Shown: positions 1 through 6,209, counted from the stretch's first letter. The stretch: DNA of 8,385 nucleotides from a bacterium (GCA_030430105.1 JAUIFW010000045.1:1-8385); one strand, 5' to 3'. A program made the numbers and translations. Notes: a model not told the origin generated them from the letters alone.

Positions 1-1
1 G

Positions 2-1234
2 ACATTGAGTGCGACGCCAATTCCAAGGACGCTTCATATGAGTCTCAATAAGCTTCGGGATATCACGACCATTACTACTCCACCACCAGGGAGGTTGCCC
101 ATCATTACGGAGGTACGAAAGTATTCGGACCGATTGGTGCGAGAGGCAATTCTTAATGAATTGGAGCGGGATGGACAAGTGTATTTTCTACACAACAAGG
201 TGAGGACCATTGAGGGAGTTGCACACAAACTTCGAAATTTGGTGCCTGAGGCACGTATTGTGGTGACTCATGGGCAGTTGGACCCTCGGGAGCTTGAGAA
301 GCGCATCCTGGCCTTTAAAAACAAGGAATTTAACGTGTTGGTGAGTAGTACTATCATCGAAAATGGGATAGACCTTCCAAATGCTAATACGTTGATCGTG
401 AATAATGCGGATAATTTTGGGCTTTCGCAGCTCTATCAGCTTAGAGGGCGAGTGGGGCGAGGGAGAACACAGGCGTTTACGTACTTGCTCTACTCCGGAC
501 GTAAGCTTGGGATGGACGCAAAGAAGAGGCTTCGTGCAATCGTGGAGGCATCTGAGCTTGGAAGTGGATTCCAAATCGCGATGAAGGATCTGGAGATTCG
601 GGGGGCGGGGGATATCCTTGGGTCTCAGCAGCATGGGACGGTGAATAGTGTGGGTGTGAGCCATTTTATTCGCATGCTCAATAAGATGGTTGAGGAATTG
701 AAGCTGCGTGGAGATTCACCGGTGTCTGTCAGTACGGAGGAGGAAAAGGACGTACAGGTAGAAGTGCCACTTACCGCGTATATTCCGGATTGGTATGTGC
801 CGGAGTATGAGGAAAAAATTGCATTCTATCAGCGATTCTCTTCGCTTAAGTCCATTGATCAGCTTGATGAGGAATTCGATGATCTTGTGCAGAGCTATGG
901 AGAATTGCCTGAAGAGGTGAAGAATTTGGAGAAGGTGATGCGGCTCAAGATTATGGCCAGGCATGCACATTTGACAGGAGTTCGTGTATACAATCAGCCG
1001 TTTGGGCTTAAGGAAGTGAATTTGTTCATGGCAAAGAATATGAAGCCTGAGCATATTTTCAGTCTGCTCAATCACAATGAGAAATGGTTTATTGCAGGTG
1101 ACAAGCTCAAGATTTCCTTGGAGCATCTGGGAGCAGATTGGTATGAGGGATTGGTGAAGAGCCTTCATCACTTGACCCATATTCCCAAGCAATTAAAGTC
1201 AAAGAAGAAGCCCGCCACCAAGGCAAAGGACTAA
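2..1234 (+). CDS. mfd: Transcription-repair coupling factor Mfd, C-terminal part (5' truncated by window edge)
   Basis: Mfd is a DNA translocase that pushes stalled RNA polymerase off damaged DNA and recruits UvrA for nucleotide excision repair. The open frame enters from the left edge; the TTG at position 5 is an internal Leu codon in the usual TLSATPIPRT helicase motif III, not a start. Numbering from that Leu, the visible part has motif V (SSTIIENGID, 114-123), motif VI (QLRGRVGR, 145-152) and the Mfd/RecG-type TRG region (about 180-212, with DLEIRGAGDILG). The C-terminal TRCF (D7) domain, which masks UvrA binding in the family, spans about 253-360, and a Lys-rich tail ends the protein. 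The N-terminal UvrB-like modules, RNA polymerase-interacting domain and Walker A lie outside the window. Stop is TAA. The next gene follows after 11 bp, so co-transcription is likely. Identity is secure from the motif order. Confidence 0.96.
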   Translation, partial: TLSATPIPRTLHMSLNKLRDITTITTPPPGRLPIITEVRKYSDRLVREAILNELERDGQVYFLHNKVRTIEGVAHKLRNLVPEARIVVTHGQLDPRELEKRILAFKNKEFNVLVSSTIIENGIDLPNANTLIVNNADNFGLSQLYQLRGRVGRGRTQAFTYLLYSGRKLGMDAKKRLRAIVEASELGSGFQIAMKDLEIRGAGDILGSQQHGTVNSVGVSHFIRMLNKMVEELKLRGDSPVSVSTEEEKDVQVEVPLTAYIPDWYVPEYEEKIAFYQRFSSLKSIDQLDEEFDDLVQSYGELPEEVKNLEKVMRLKIMARHAHLTGVRVYNQPFGLKEVNLFMAKNMKPEHIFSLLNHNEKWFIAGDKLKISLEHLGADWYEGLVKSLHHLTHIPKQLKSKKKPATKAKD

Positions 1235-1245
1235 TCCCTTGATTC

Positions 1246-1566
1246 ATGCAACAATACCTCCTTCTTATCTTTCCAGTTGTTTTGATTCTGGTGATTTTGG
1301 TGACGCGGTATGTGCTTTTATGGTTGGATCGAAAGGTATTGCGAGACCATGCGCTTCGTTTGTATATGGGCGCGTTGCATTACATTGAGGGAAATACGAC
1401 GAAAAAAGATCTTGATATTCTTGCTACCAGGGAGGCTTTTTATTCAGCTGTGGTCACGGAACAGAAGGTGTATCGATCGCTTGTGAAGAAGCTTGCTGAT
1501 TTACTTCAGACAAAAGACAAGAGTTTGCTCGAGAGTATAGAATACCTACAAGGAAAAGCTGAGTAA
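1246..1566 (+). CDS. Small one-pass membrane protein of unknown function
   Basis: I do not recognise this 106-aa protein. Residues about 4-27 form one very hydrophobic helix (QYLLLIFPVVLILVILV and onward). It is followed by a basic stretch (R21, R29, K30, R33), which suggests the remainder is cytoplasmic. Residues 30-106 are charged and look wholly helical, possibly coiled coil near the C-terminus. No enzyme motif or cysteine is visible. The ATG lies 11 bp after the mfd stop with no promoter between them, so it is probably the last gene of the mfd transcript; that linkage need not mean a repair role. No Shine-Dalgarno sequence precedes the ATG. The gene ends in TAA just before a long hairpin. 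It is likely real because it is open over its full length, has a coherent membrane topology and fills the gap after mfd. Confidence 0.75.
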   Translation: MQQYLLLIFPVVLILVILVTRYVLLWLDRKVLRDHALRLYMGALHYIEGNTTKKDLDILATREAFYSAVVTEQKVYRSLVKKLADLLQTKDKSLLESIEYLQGKAE

Positions 1567-1569
1567 TGA

Positions 1570-1690
1570 GGAAAGCACTCAGATTTGCCTGTTACTGCGT
1601 CGAGTGCACTACATGCTTCTCACCGTACAGTAGTACGGATCGGCGCATATAGCACTCTCTCCTTGTATCAGACAAATCTGAGCACTTTCT
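1570..1690. repeat. Long imperfect inverted repeat / ~120-nt hairpin
   Basis: The outer arms 1571-1595 and 1665-1689 pair at 21 of 25 positions, with mismatches at 1576, 1577, 1588 and 1592. Inside, 1602-1607 (GAGTGC) pairs with 1652-1657 (GCACTC). After a two-base bulge, 1610-1616 pairs with 1645-1651 with one mismatch. The tip is a perfect 6-bp stem CCGTAC/GTACGG (1623-1628 with 1633-1638) around the loop AGTA. There is no T-tract on either side, so a classical intrinsic terminator is not supported. It starts 4 nt after the stop codon of the preceding gene. It could be a mobile miniature inverted-repeat element, a structured 3' UTR or a small RNA; the sequence does not decide. Confidence 0.85.
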
Positions 1691-1732
1691 GAATGATGTA
1701 TGTTGATTTCAAGTGTGTATTTACTCAAGTAG

Positions 1733-1767
1733 GACCTAAGACCTGAGCCCTATGACCTAAGACCTCT
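1733..1767. repeat. Five-unit tandem heptanucleotide repeat, consensus GACCTAA
   Basis: Units start at 1733, 1740, 1747, 1754 and 1761. Units 1 and 4 are exactly GACCTAA, unit 2 differs at one base, and units 3 and 5 differ at two. The same array can be seen as a 12-bp direct repeat (GACCTAAGACCT) at 1733 and 1754, 21 bp apart. The array ends one base before the ATG of the next gene, exactly where a ribosome binding site would be expected, and contains none. Confidence 0.85.
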
Positions 1768-1768
1768 C

Positions 1769-2587
1769 ATGGAACCAACCTTAATTTTGATTCTCGCCTT
1801 ATCCTTCCTTCCACCAATCGTCTGGGTCTCCTTTTTCTTTGCTTTTGATCGTGGAGCTAAGGAACCGAGAGCTATTTTAGTATTGAGTTTCCTTTGGGGG
1901 ATATTGTCTGTTGTGCCTGTGACCTTGCTGCATGAGCTGCTCAGTCGAACTGGGCTCTATGAGAGCTTGTATGTACTTCCATTTTTGGGCGTGTTGGGAG
2001 TGACTTTGGTGCAGGCAATGCTTTTTGCCTTGGTGGAGGAAATGGCAAAGCATGGTGCTGCGATTTCTGTTATGGCGCAGTATTGGCAGGCGCGTTCTGA
2101 GCGACTTGATGTGGTGCTTTATTCCATTTCTGTGGCGCTTGGGTTCGCGTTTTTGGAAAATCTCATTTACCTGTATGGAACGTATATGTCGACCATGGAT
2201 GCAGGACTGCTTTGGCAGGTGTTTCTTTCACGTAGTTTGCTTACCATGTTGGCTCATGCCTTGTTTTCGGGTGTGTTTGGATTGTTTTACTTATGGGCTA
2301 AGGAGGCCTCTGCAAAGAAGCCTGTGACGATTACAGATATCAGGAAGCACTTTGCTTGGTCTGCGGTGTTGTTTCGCACATCTCGAAGCACGGATAGTGA
2401 ACAGAGGAGTGAGGAAGCTCCATTTCTTCTTGTATGGGAAGGGCTTTGGGCTGCGGTACTACTCCATGCTGGATTTAATTTGCTCTATACCTTAGAAATT
2501 TTTTCTGATTGGGTCTCTTTTTTGGGACCTCTGTATCTTGGTTTGCTTGGTATCTGGCTTCTTCAGAAGGTGCGTTCCATACACTAA
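1769..2587 (+). CDS. PrsW-family intramembrane metalloprotease
   Basis: This 272-aa polytopic membrane protein has about seven or eight hydrophobic segments and the PrsW signature residues in order: EE at 90-91 (EEMAKH), FAFLEN at 126-131 (E130, N131), H163 in LAHALFSG and H233 in LLHAGFN. In this family the conserved Glu and His residues lie in the membrane and are thought to bind the catalytic zinc. Bacillus PrsW cleaves the anti-sigma factor RsiW; other members have other or unknown substrates. A polar loop at about 176-220 (Ser, Lys, Glu and Arg-rich) separates the third and fourth motifs. No Shine-Dalgarno is present; the ATG is chosen because it begins the first hydrophobic segment and directly follows the heptad array. 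No clear promoter was found upstream. The following gene encodes a tail-anchored HTH protein, a plausible substrate by inference only. Confidence 0.88.
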   Translation: MEPTLILILALSFLPPIVWVSFFFAFDRGAKEPRAILVLSFLWGILSVVPVTLLHELLSRTGLYESLYVLPFLGVLGVTLVQAMLFALVEEMAKHGAAISVMAQYWQARSERLDVVLYSISVALGFAFLENLIYLYGTYMSTMDAGLLWQVFLSRSLLTMLAHALFSGVFGLFYLWAKEASAKKPVTITDIRKHFAWSAVLFRTSRSTDSEQRSEEAPFLLVWEGLWAAVLLHAGFNLLYTLEIFSDWVSFLGPLYLGLLGIWLLQKVRSIH

Positions 2588-2599
2588 GCTCGTGAGCTC

Positions 2600-2627
2600 T
2601 TGCAATGCGTAGAAGCTGTAGTAGACT
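2600..2627 (+). promoter_or_regulatory. Sigma70-type promoter of the HTH gene
   Basis: TTGCAA (2600-2605) and TAGACT (2622-2627) are separated by 16 bp. Transcription would begin near 2634, giving a leader of about 20 nt before the ATG at 2654. The same -10 hexamer and spacing occur at the tRNA promoter in this window. A short palindrome, AGCTC-GT-GAGCT (2587-2598), abuts the -35 box. Confidence 0.5.
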
Positions 2628-2653
2628 AGTTTCACCTGGATCCAACTTTTTTT

Positions 2654-3307
2654 ATGGAGATCAAAGAACAACGGGCTACCTTTAGTATAGAGAGGAAAGA
2701 GGCGGCTGCGATGCTCGGTGTGTCAATGCGCACCATTGATCGCTATATTCGTAATGGGAAAATTGCATCGAAGAAGGTTGGGTTTAATGTCTTCCTTGCA
2801 AAGGATGAGCTCGAGCAGCTTATGAGGAAGAAGGCTCATCGTATTGCACAAGTGGATGTGCTTCCTTCACGGAGGCAGGAAGAGGAGGTGCCAGTACAGC
2901 AATCTTCTGCACCGGTGCAATATGATGCGGTGCGCGCGCAGTCGCAATCGCAGGCGCATGGGGAGGCTCCATCCTTTGATATTTTGGTGTATCAAAGTTT
3001 GTATGAGGGTACGAAGCAACAACTTGAGGATAAGCAGAAGGAGGTTGAGGTGCTGCATTACAAGCTTGGAAAGATGGAGGTGGAGATGAATCAGATGGTG
3101 CCTATGCTTGAGTATCGCAAGGATCAGGAAAAAAAGCTTGATGAACTTACGGAGGTTACGCAGAAGCTCAAGGAAACTACGCATGAATTGAAGCTCACAA
3201 AGCGATCAAATAATAGAATGCACCAGGAAAAGCTTTTCTATATTGGATCCGTACTTATGCTCGCTCTCTTGTCGACGATTTTGGCTGGATCTATGTTTCT
3301 TCCATAG
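2654..3307 (+). CDS. Tail-anchored membrane protein with N-terminal MerR/excisionase-like HTH and coiled coil
   Basis: This 217-aa protein has three parts. Residues 11-58 form a winged helix-turn-helix of the MerR/excisionase (HTH_17-like) type: a helix with EAAAMLGVS, a recognition helix around SMRTIDRYIRNGKI, a short wing at KKVGFNVF, and a closing helix DELEQLM. Residues about 60-108 are a Gln/Ser/Ala-rich flexible linker. Residues about 112-190 are a long charged helix with heptad-like spacing, probably a dimeric coiled coil. Residues about 194-216 form a single hydrophobic segment that ends the protein, leaving almost no external domain. The expected topology is DNA-binding head in the cytoplasm, C-terminus in the membrane. 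It probably binds DNA at the membrane, as a transcription regulator or as a chromosome-tethering factor. It has its own promoter, no Shine-Dalgarno, TAG stop, and a terminator behind it. The exact role is unknown. Confidence 0.85.
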   Translation: MEIKEQRATFSIERKEAAAMLGVSMRTIDRYIRNGKIASKKVGFNVFLAKDELEQLMRKKAHRIAQVDVLPSRRQEEEVPVQQSSAPVQYDAVRAQSQSQAHGEAPSFDILVYQSLYEGTKQQLEDKQKEVEVLHYKLGKMEVEMNQMVPMLEYRKDQEKKLDELTEVTQKLKETTHELKLTKRSNNRMHQEKLFYIGSVLMLALLSTILAGSMFLP

Positions 3308-3323
3308 TGCATCTTTTCTTTGA

Positions 3324-3351
3324 TATTTGTCATTTGTTATCTGTAATTTGT
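3324..3351. repeat. Four-unit tandem heptanucleotide repeat, consensus TATTTGT
   Basis: Units start at 3324, 3331, 3338 and 3345, and each differs from the consensus TATTTGT at no more than one base. The array lies in the 3' UTR of the HTH gene and runs directly into the terminator stem that starts at 3352. Confidence 0.7.
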
Positions 3352-3370
3352 ACCGCGTAAGCGGTTTTTT
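3352..3370 (+). terminator. Intrinsic terminator after the HTH gene
   Basis: A 5-bp stem ACCGC/GCGGT (3352-3356 with 3361-3365) with a GTAA loop is followed by a run of T to 3370. It is short but of classical form, and it separates the HTH gene from topA. Confidence 0.75.
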
Positions 3371-3371
3371 G

Positions 3372-3400
3372 TTGCTCTCTTTTTCCGCCCCTGCTAGGGT
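3372..3400 (+). promoter_or_regulatory. topA promoter with extended -10
   Basis: TTGCTC (3372-3377) and TAGGGT (3395-3400) are separated by 17 bp, with TGC directly before the -10 box, matching the TGn extension. The start of transcription would be near 3407, giving a leader of about 24 nt to the GTG start. The -10 match is weak on its own; the extension, the spacing and the likeness to the other promoters here support it. Confidence 0.45.
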
Positions 3401-3430
3401 GCATACGACATTACTCTCAACTGACTATTC

Positions 3431-5731
3431 GTGGCGAAAAACCTCGTTATTGTGGAGTCTCCTGCCAAAGCGAAGACTATCGAAGGATATCTTGGAAAGG
3501 ACTATCAAGTGCTTTCTAGTTTTGGACATGTGCGAGATCTTCCAAAAAAGAATGATGCGATCGACATCGAAAATGGATTTCTTCCTACCTATGAGGTCTC
3601 AAAGGATAAAAAGGATGTTATCTCCAAACTGAAGAAGGCTTCAAAGGATAGTGAGACTGTCTTCCTTGCATCGGATGATGACCGCGAAGGGGAAGCGATT
3701 GCATGGCACTTGAAGGAGGCGCTCAAGCTACCAGAAAAGAAGACTAAGCGCATTGTGTTTCGAGAGATTACGAAGGGAGCGATCACCAAGGCTATTTCGG
3801 AACCACGAGGGATTGATGTGCATCTTGTGGATGCGCAGCAGGCTAGGCGTGTACTTGATCGATTGGTAGGATTTGAGCTTTCACCAATACTTTGGAAAAA
3901 AATTAAGACAGGGCTTTCTGCGGGGCGTGTACAGTCTGTGGCTGTTCGTCTTGTAGTGGAGCGAGAGCGAGAAATTGAGAAGTTTGAGCCGACAGAGAGT
4001 TTTAAGCTTACGGCTCAGTTCACCTTGGAGTCTGGTGAGACCTTGCAGGCAGAGTATTCCAAGAAGTTTGCATCTGAAGGGGAGGCTCGATCTTTCCTTG
4101 AGGACTGTGTGTCTGCGGATTTTTCCATTGCTGACCTTGAGAAAAAGGAACTGACTCGTTCTCCGGTTGCACCGTTTACTACGTCTACGCTGCAGCAAGC
4201 CGCGAGTAGTCGCCTAGGCATGAGTGTTGCGCAGACTATGCGACTGGCGCAGAAACTGTATGAAGCTGGACATATTACGTATATGAGAACGGATGCGGTG
4301 ACGCTTTCTAAGGAAGCACAGGAAAAGGCGAGGGCTGCAATTATTTCTGCCTATGGTGAGGAGTACGCGTTTACTAGGCAGTTTACGACAAAGAATGCAA
4401 ACGCTCAGGAGGCTCATGAGGCGATCAGACCAACGGACTTTGCAAAAGAAAAGGCTGGTTCAGATGCGAGAGAGCAGAAACTCTATAATTTGATATGGAG
4501 TCGAGCCATTGCTAGTCAGATGTCGGATGCCAAGGTGGAGAAGACGACGGTGCGTATTGCGGTTTCTACGAGAGAGGAGCAGCTTACCAGTAGTGGTACG
4601 GTGGTGCTCTTTCCTGGATACCTGAAGGTGTATGCGGATGCGAAGAAGGAGGAGGTGTTACTTCCACCACTTGCTGTGGGGCAGAGTCTTACACTTGCTG
4701 AAATGCAAGCCAAGCAGGTGTTTTCCAAGCACCCAGCGAGGTATACGGAGGCGACCTTGGTAAAGCAGCTTGAGGAGCAAGGTATTGGTCGACCGTCTAC
4801 CTATGCGCCGACGATTTCTACGATTCAGAATCGTGGGTATATTGTGAAAGAATCACGGGATGGGAAGGAGCGAGAGAGTCAAGTGATGACTTTGAAGGAA
4901 GGAAAGGTGTCTGAGGAAAAAGTGATGGAGAAATATGGTTCGGAAAAGAATAAGCTGTTTCCTACAAATGTAGCGAAGGTGGTCAATGACTTCCTTGTGG
5001 AGCATTTTCCAGACATTGTGGATTATGGGTTTACGGCTGAAGTGGAAGAGGAGTTTGATGAAATTGCTCGTGGGAAGCGTGTGTGGAACAAGATGCTTGC
5101 GGATTTTTATAAGGAATTTCATAAGAAGGTAGAAGTAACGGGTGAAATCGATAGGAGTGAGGTTCCAAGTGAGCGTGTGCTAGGAAAGGACCCAAAGACT
5201 GGAAGGGTACTCAAGGTACGTCTGGGACGATTTGGACCTTTGGCGCAGATAGGGGAGCAGGAGGACGAGGAGCCTGTGAAGTATGCTTCTTTGCGAAATG
5301 ATCAGTATATAGACACGATTAGTTTAGAAGAGGCACTGGAGCTCTTTAAACTTCCAAGAGAAGCAGGTAAGTTTGAGGATAAGGAGGTGACGGTTGCGAT
5401 TGGTCGATTTGGTCCTTATGTGAAGCATGATGGGAAGTTTGTTTCTCTTCCTAAGGAGGATGATCCGTATACGGTAGAGCTTGATCGCTGTATTGAGTTG
5501 ATTAAAGCTAAGAGGGAGGCAGATAAGAATAAGTATATTAGTGAGTTTGAGACTGCAGAGGGGGAAAAGATAGAGGTGCTGAATGGTCGATATGGTCCGT
5601 ATATCAAGAAGGGGAAGAATAACTATAAGATTCCAAAGGATATAGAGGATCCAAAGACACTGACCTTGGAGGATTGTGAGAAGATTATTGCGGAGGCTCC
5701 AGAGAAGAAAGGAAGGTGGAAGAAAAAATAG
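3431..5731 (+). CDS. topA: DNA topoisomerase I (type IA)
   Basis: TopA relaxes negatively supercoiled DNA by transient single-strand cleavage. The 766-aa protein opens with the family's N-terminus (KNLVIVESPAKAKTI), which fixes the GTG start. The TOPRIM metal site is E9 plus D82/D84/E86 in ASDDDREGEAIAWHL. The catalytic Tyr is Y284 in HITYMRTD, and GIGRPSTYAPTI follows at 451-462. The C-terminus has no CxxC zinc ribbons, unlike E. coli TopA. It instead has three topoisomerase C-terminal repeats centred on GRFGPLAQIG (599-608), GRFGPYVKHDGKF (658-670) and GRYGPYIKKGKNNYKI (719-734), and a basic tail. That architecture is known in several bacterial groups. The gene is monocistronic, between a terminator-promoter pair and its own terminator. 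No Shine-Dalgarno is seen. The stop is TAG. Confidence 0.98.
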   Translation: MAKNLVIVESPAKAKTIEGYLGKDYQVLSSFGHVRDLPKKNDAIDIENGFLPTYEVSKDKKDVISKLKKASKDSETVFLASDDDREGEAIAWHLKEALKLPEKKTKRIVFREITKGAITKAISEPRGIDVHLVDAQQARRVLDRLVGFELSPILWKKIKTGLSAGRVQSVAVRLVVEREREIEKFEPTESFKLTAQFTLESGETLQAEYSKKFASEGEARSFLEDCVSADFSIADLEKKELTRSPVAPFTTSTLQQAASSRLGMSVAQTMRLAQKLYEAGHITYMRTDAVTLSKEAQEKARAAIISAYGEEYAFTRQFTTKNANAQEAHEAIRPTDFAKEKAGSDAREQKLYNLIWSRAIASQMSDAKVEKTTVRIAVSTREEQLTSSGTVVLFPGYLKVYADAKKEEVLLPPLAVGQSLTLAEMQAKQVFSKHPARYTEATLVKQLEEQGIGRPSTYAPTISTIQNRGYIVKESRDGKERESQVMTLKEGKVSEEKVMEKYGSEKNKLFPTNVAKVVNDFLVEHFPDIVDYGFTAEVEEEFDEIARGKRVWNKMLADFYKEFHKKVEVTGEIDRSEVPSERVLGKDPKTGRVLKVRLGRFGPLAQIGEQEDEEPVKYASLRNDQYIDTISLEEALELFKLPREAGKFEDKEVTVAIGRFGPYVKHDGKFVSLPKEDDPYTVELDRCIELIKAKREADKNKYISEFETAEGEKIEVLNGRYGPYIKKGKNNYKIPKDIEDPKTLTLEDCEKIIAEAPEKKGRWKKK

Positions 5732-5751
5732 CCATTAGGGCTATTTTTTTT
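5723..5751 (+). terminator. Intrinsic terminator of topA, overlapping its stop codon
   Basis: An 11-bp stem pairs 5723-5733 (A-run plus TAGCC) with 5739-5749 (GGCTA plus T-run) around the loop ATTAG, and the T-run continues to 5751. The topA stop codon TAG (5729-5731) lies in the left arm, so the last Lys codons are part of the terminator. Confidence 0.85.
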
Positions 5752-5779
5752 AATTTCAAATTTGAGATAACACATTTCA
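5752..5779. repeat. Degenerate four-unit heptanucleotide repeat, consensus AATTTCA
   Basis: Units start at 5752, 5759, 5766 and 5773. Unit 1 matches the consensus; units 2 and 4 match at 6 of 7 bases; unit 3 matches at only 4 of 7. It sits between the two converging terminators. AT-richness alone could produce part of this, so confidence is modest. Confidence 0.45.
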
Positions 5780-5812
5780 AAAGCAAAGAGCACCTGACTA
5801 TTGTCAGGTGCT
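5779..5812 (-). terminator. Intrinsic terminator of the 99-aa orphan gene
   Basis: A perfect 10-bp stem AGCACCTGAC/GTCAGGTGCT (5789-5798 with 5803-5812) with a 4-nt loop lies 6 bp beyond the minus-strand stop. Read on the minus strand it is followed by the T-rich stretch TCTTTGCTTTT. On the plus strand only TGGTGTTT follows, so it may also catch topA read-through weakly. Confidence 0.8.
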
Positions 5813-5818
5813 TGGTGT

Positions 5819-6118
5819 TTATCCCACGATGAGGTTCATGAGTATTTTTTGCTGTGCCCTGAAGGATTCCACTTGTTCGAGTAAGTGTCTCGCAAGTTCT
5901 CCTGAGGGGGTGCTATTTATAGCATATCGCTGCAGGGTTAGGATACACCTATCTGCTGGATGAATATTTTCAGCCAGCTGCCATGCTTGCATTTGGATGT
6001 CTCGAAACTCAGTGCCCATGAGGAGTACACATGGTTCGAGCGTTTCTGCATACCATCCTTTTTCTTGCAGATATTCAATTTTTTTGATGGACTTTTCATC
6101 CATCGGCCGTTTTTTCAT
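5819..6118 (-). CDS. Small soluble protein of unknown function (99 aa)
   Basis: I do not recognise this protein. It begins with a basic stretch (MKKRPMDEKSIKK) and appears mostly helical and soluble, with no membrane segment or signal peptide. Two cysteines (C30 and C58) are too far apart to form an obvious metal knuckle. Support for a real gene is good: a strong Shine-Dalgarno (AAAGGAGGT) lies six to seven bases before the ATG, a plausible promoter stands just upstream, and a clean terminator follows 6 bp past the TAA stop. It is transcribed against topA and diverges from the tRNA-Thr gene. An internal ATG (residue 6) exists, but the Shine-Dalgarno spacing favours the first ATG. Neighbours give no functional hint. 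Confidence 0.8.
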   Translation of the reverse strand: MKKRPMDEKSIKKIEYLQEKGWYAETLEPCVLLMGTEFRDIQMQAWQLAENIHPADRCILTLQRYAINSTPSGELARHLLEQVESFRAQQKILMNLIVG

Positions 6119-6123
6119 GCGAT

Positions 6124-6132
6124 ACCTCCTTT
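6124..6132 (-). promoter_or_regulatory. Strong Shine-Dalgarno site of the 99-aa gene
   Basis: AAAGGAGGT on the minus strand lies 5 nt before the ATG at 6118-6116. It fixes the start. It stands out because the complete plus-strand genes in this window lack any such site. Confidence 0.85.
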
Positions 6133-6137
6133 GGATC

Positions 6138-6165
6138 AGCGTAGTCCCTGTGTGGATTCCTGCAA
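6138..6165 (-). promoter_or_regulatory. Possible promoter of the 99-aa gene
   Basis: On the minus strand TTGCAG (6165-6160) and TACGCT (6143-6138) are 16 bp apart. This predicts a start near 6131 and a leader of only about 13 nt, which would just contain the Shine-Dalgarno. The -10 box is a weak match; spacing and -35 agree with the other promoters here. Confidence 0.35.
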
Positions 6166-6172
6166 GATTATT

Positions 6173-6200
6173 TTGACTTAGCTTCGTTTTTTCCTAGACT
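6173..6200 (+). promoter_or_regulatory. tRNA-Thr promoter
   Basis: TTGACT (6173-6178) and TAGACT (6195-6200) are 16 bp apart, the best sigma70-type match in the window. Transcription would start near 6207, about three bases before the mature tRNA 5' end. Both boxes lie inside copies of a 12-bp direct repeat. Confidence 0.65.
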
Positions 6201-6209
6201 TAGCCTCGT
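6175..6209. repeat. 12-bp direct repeat across the tRNA promoter
   Basis: GACTTAGCTTCG (6175-6186) and GACTTAGCCTCG (6198-6209) differ at one base and are 23 bp apart. The first overlaps the -35 box and the second overlaps the -10 box and the expected start site. It could be a regulator site or chance similarity around the promoter boxes. Confidence 0.55.

Noticed and set aside
188..1192. Two 158-aa minus-strand open frames
   Set aside because: They lie wholly antisense to mfd, whose reading frame is certain, and have no coherent domain or start signals.
1570..1690. Long hairpin read as an intrinsic terminator
   Set aside because: It has no T-run on either side, and its stem is far longer than terminators in the rest of the window.
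1703..1735. Promoter for the PrsW gene
   Set aside because: TTGATT (1703-1708) has no -10 at acceptable spacing, and TAGGAC (1730-1735) has only TTTCAA at 17 bp and lacks the conserved final T. It is not strong enough to call.
2025..2327. Plus-strand 100-aa open frame inside the PrsW gene
   Set aside because: It is in another frame of a gene with clear family motifs; its Trp/Cys/Arg-rich peptide is a frame shadow.
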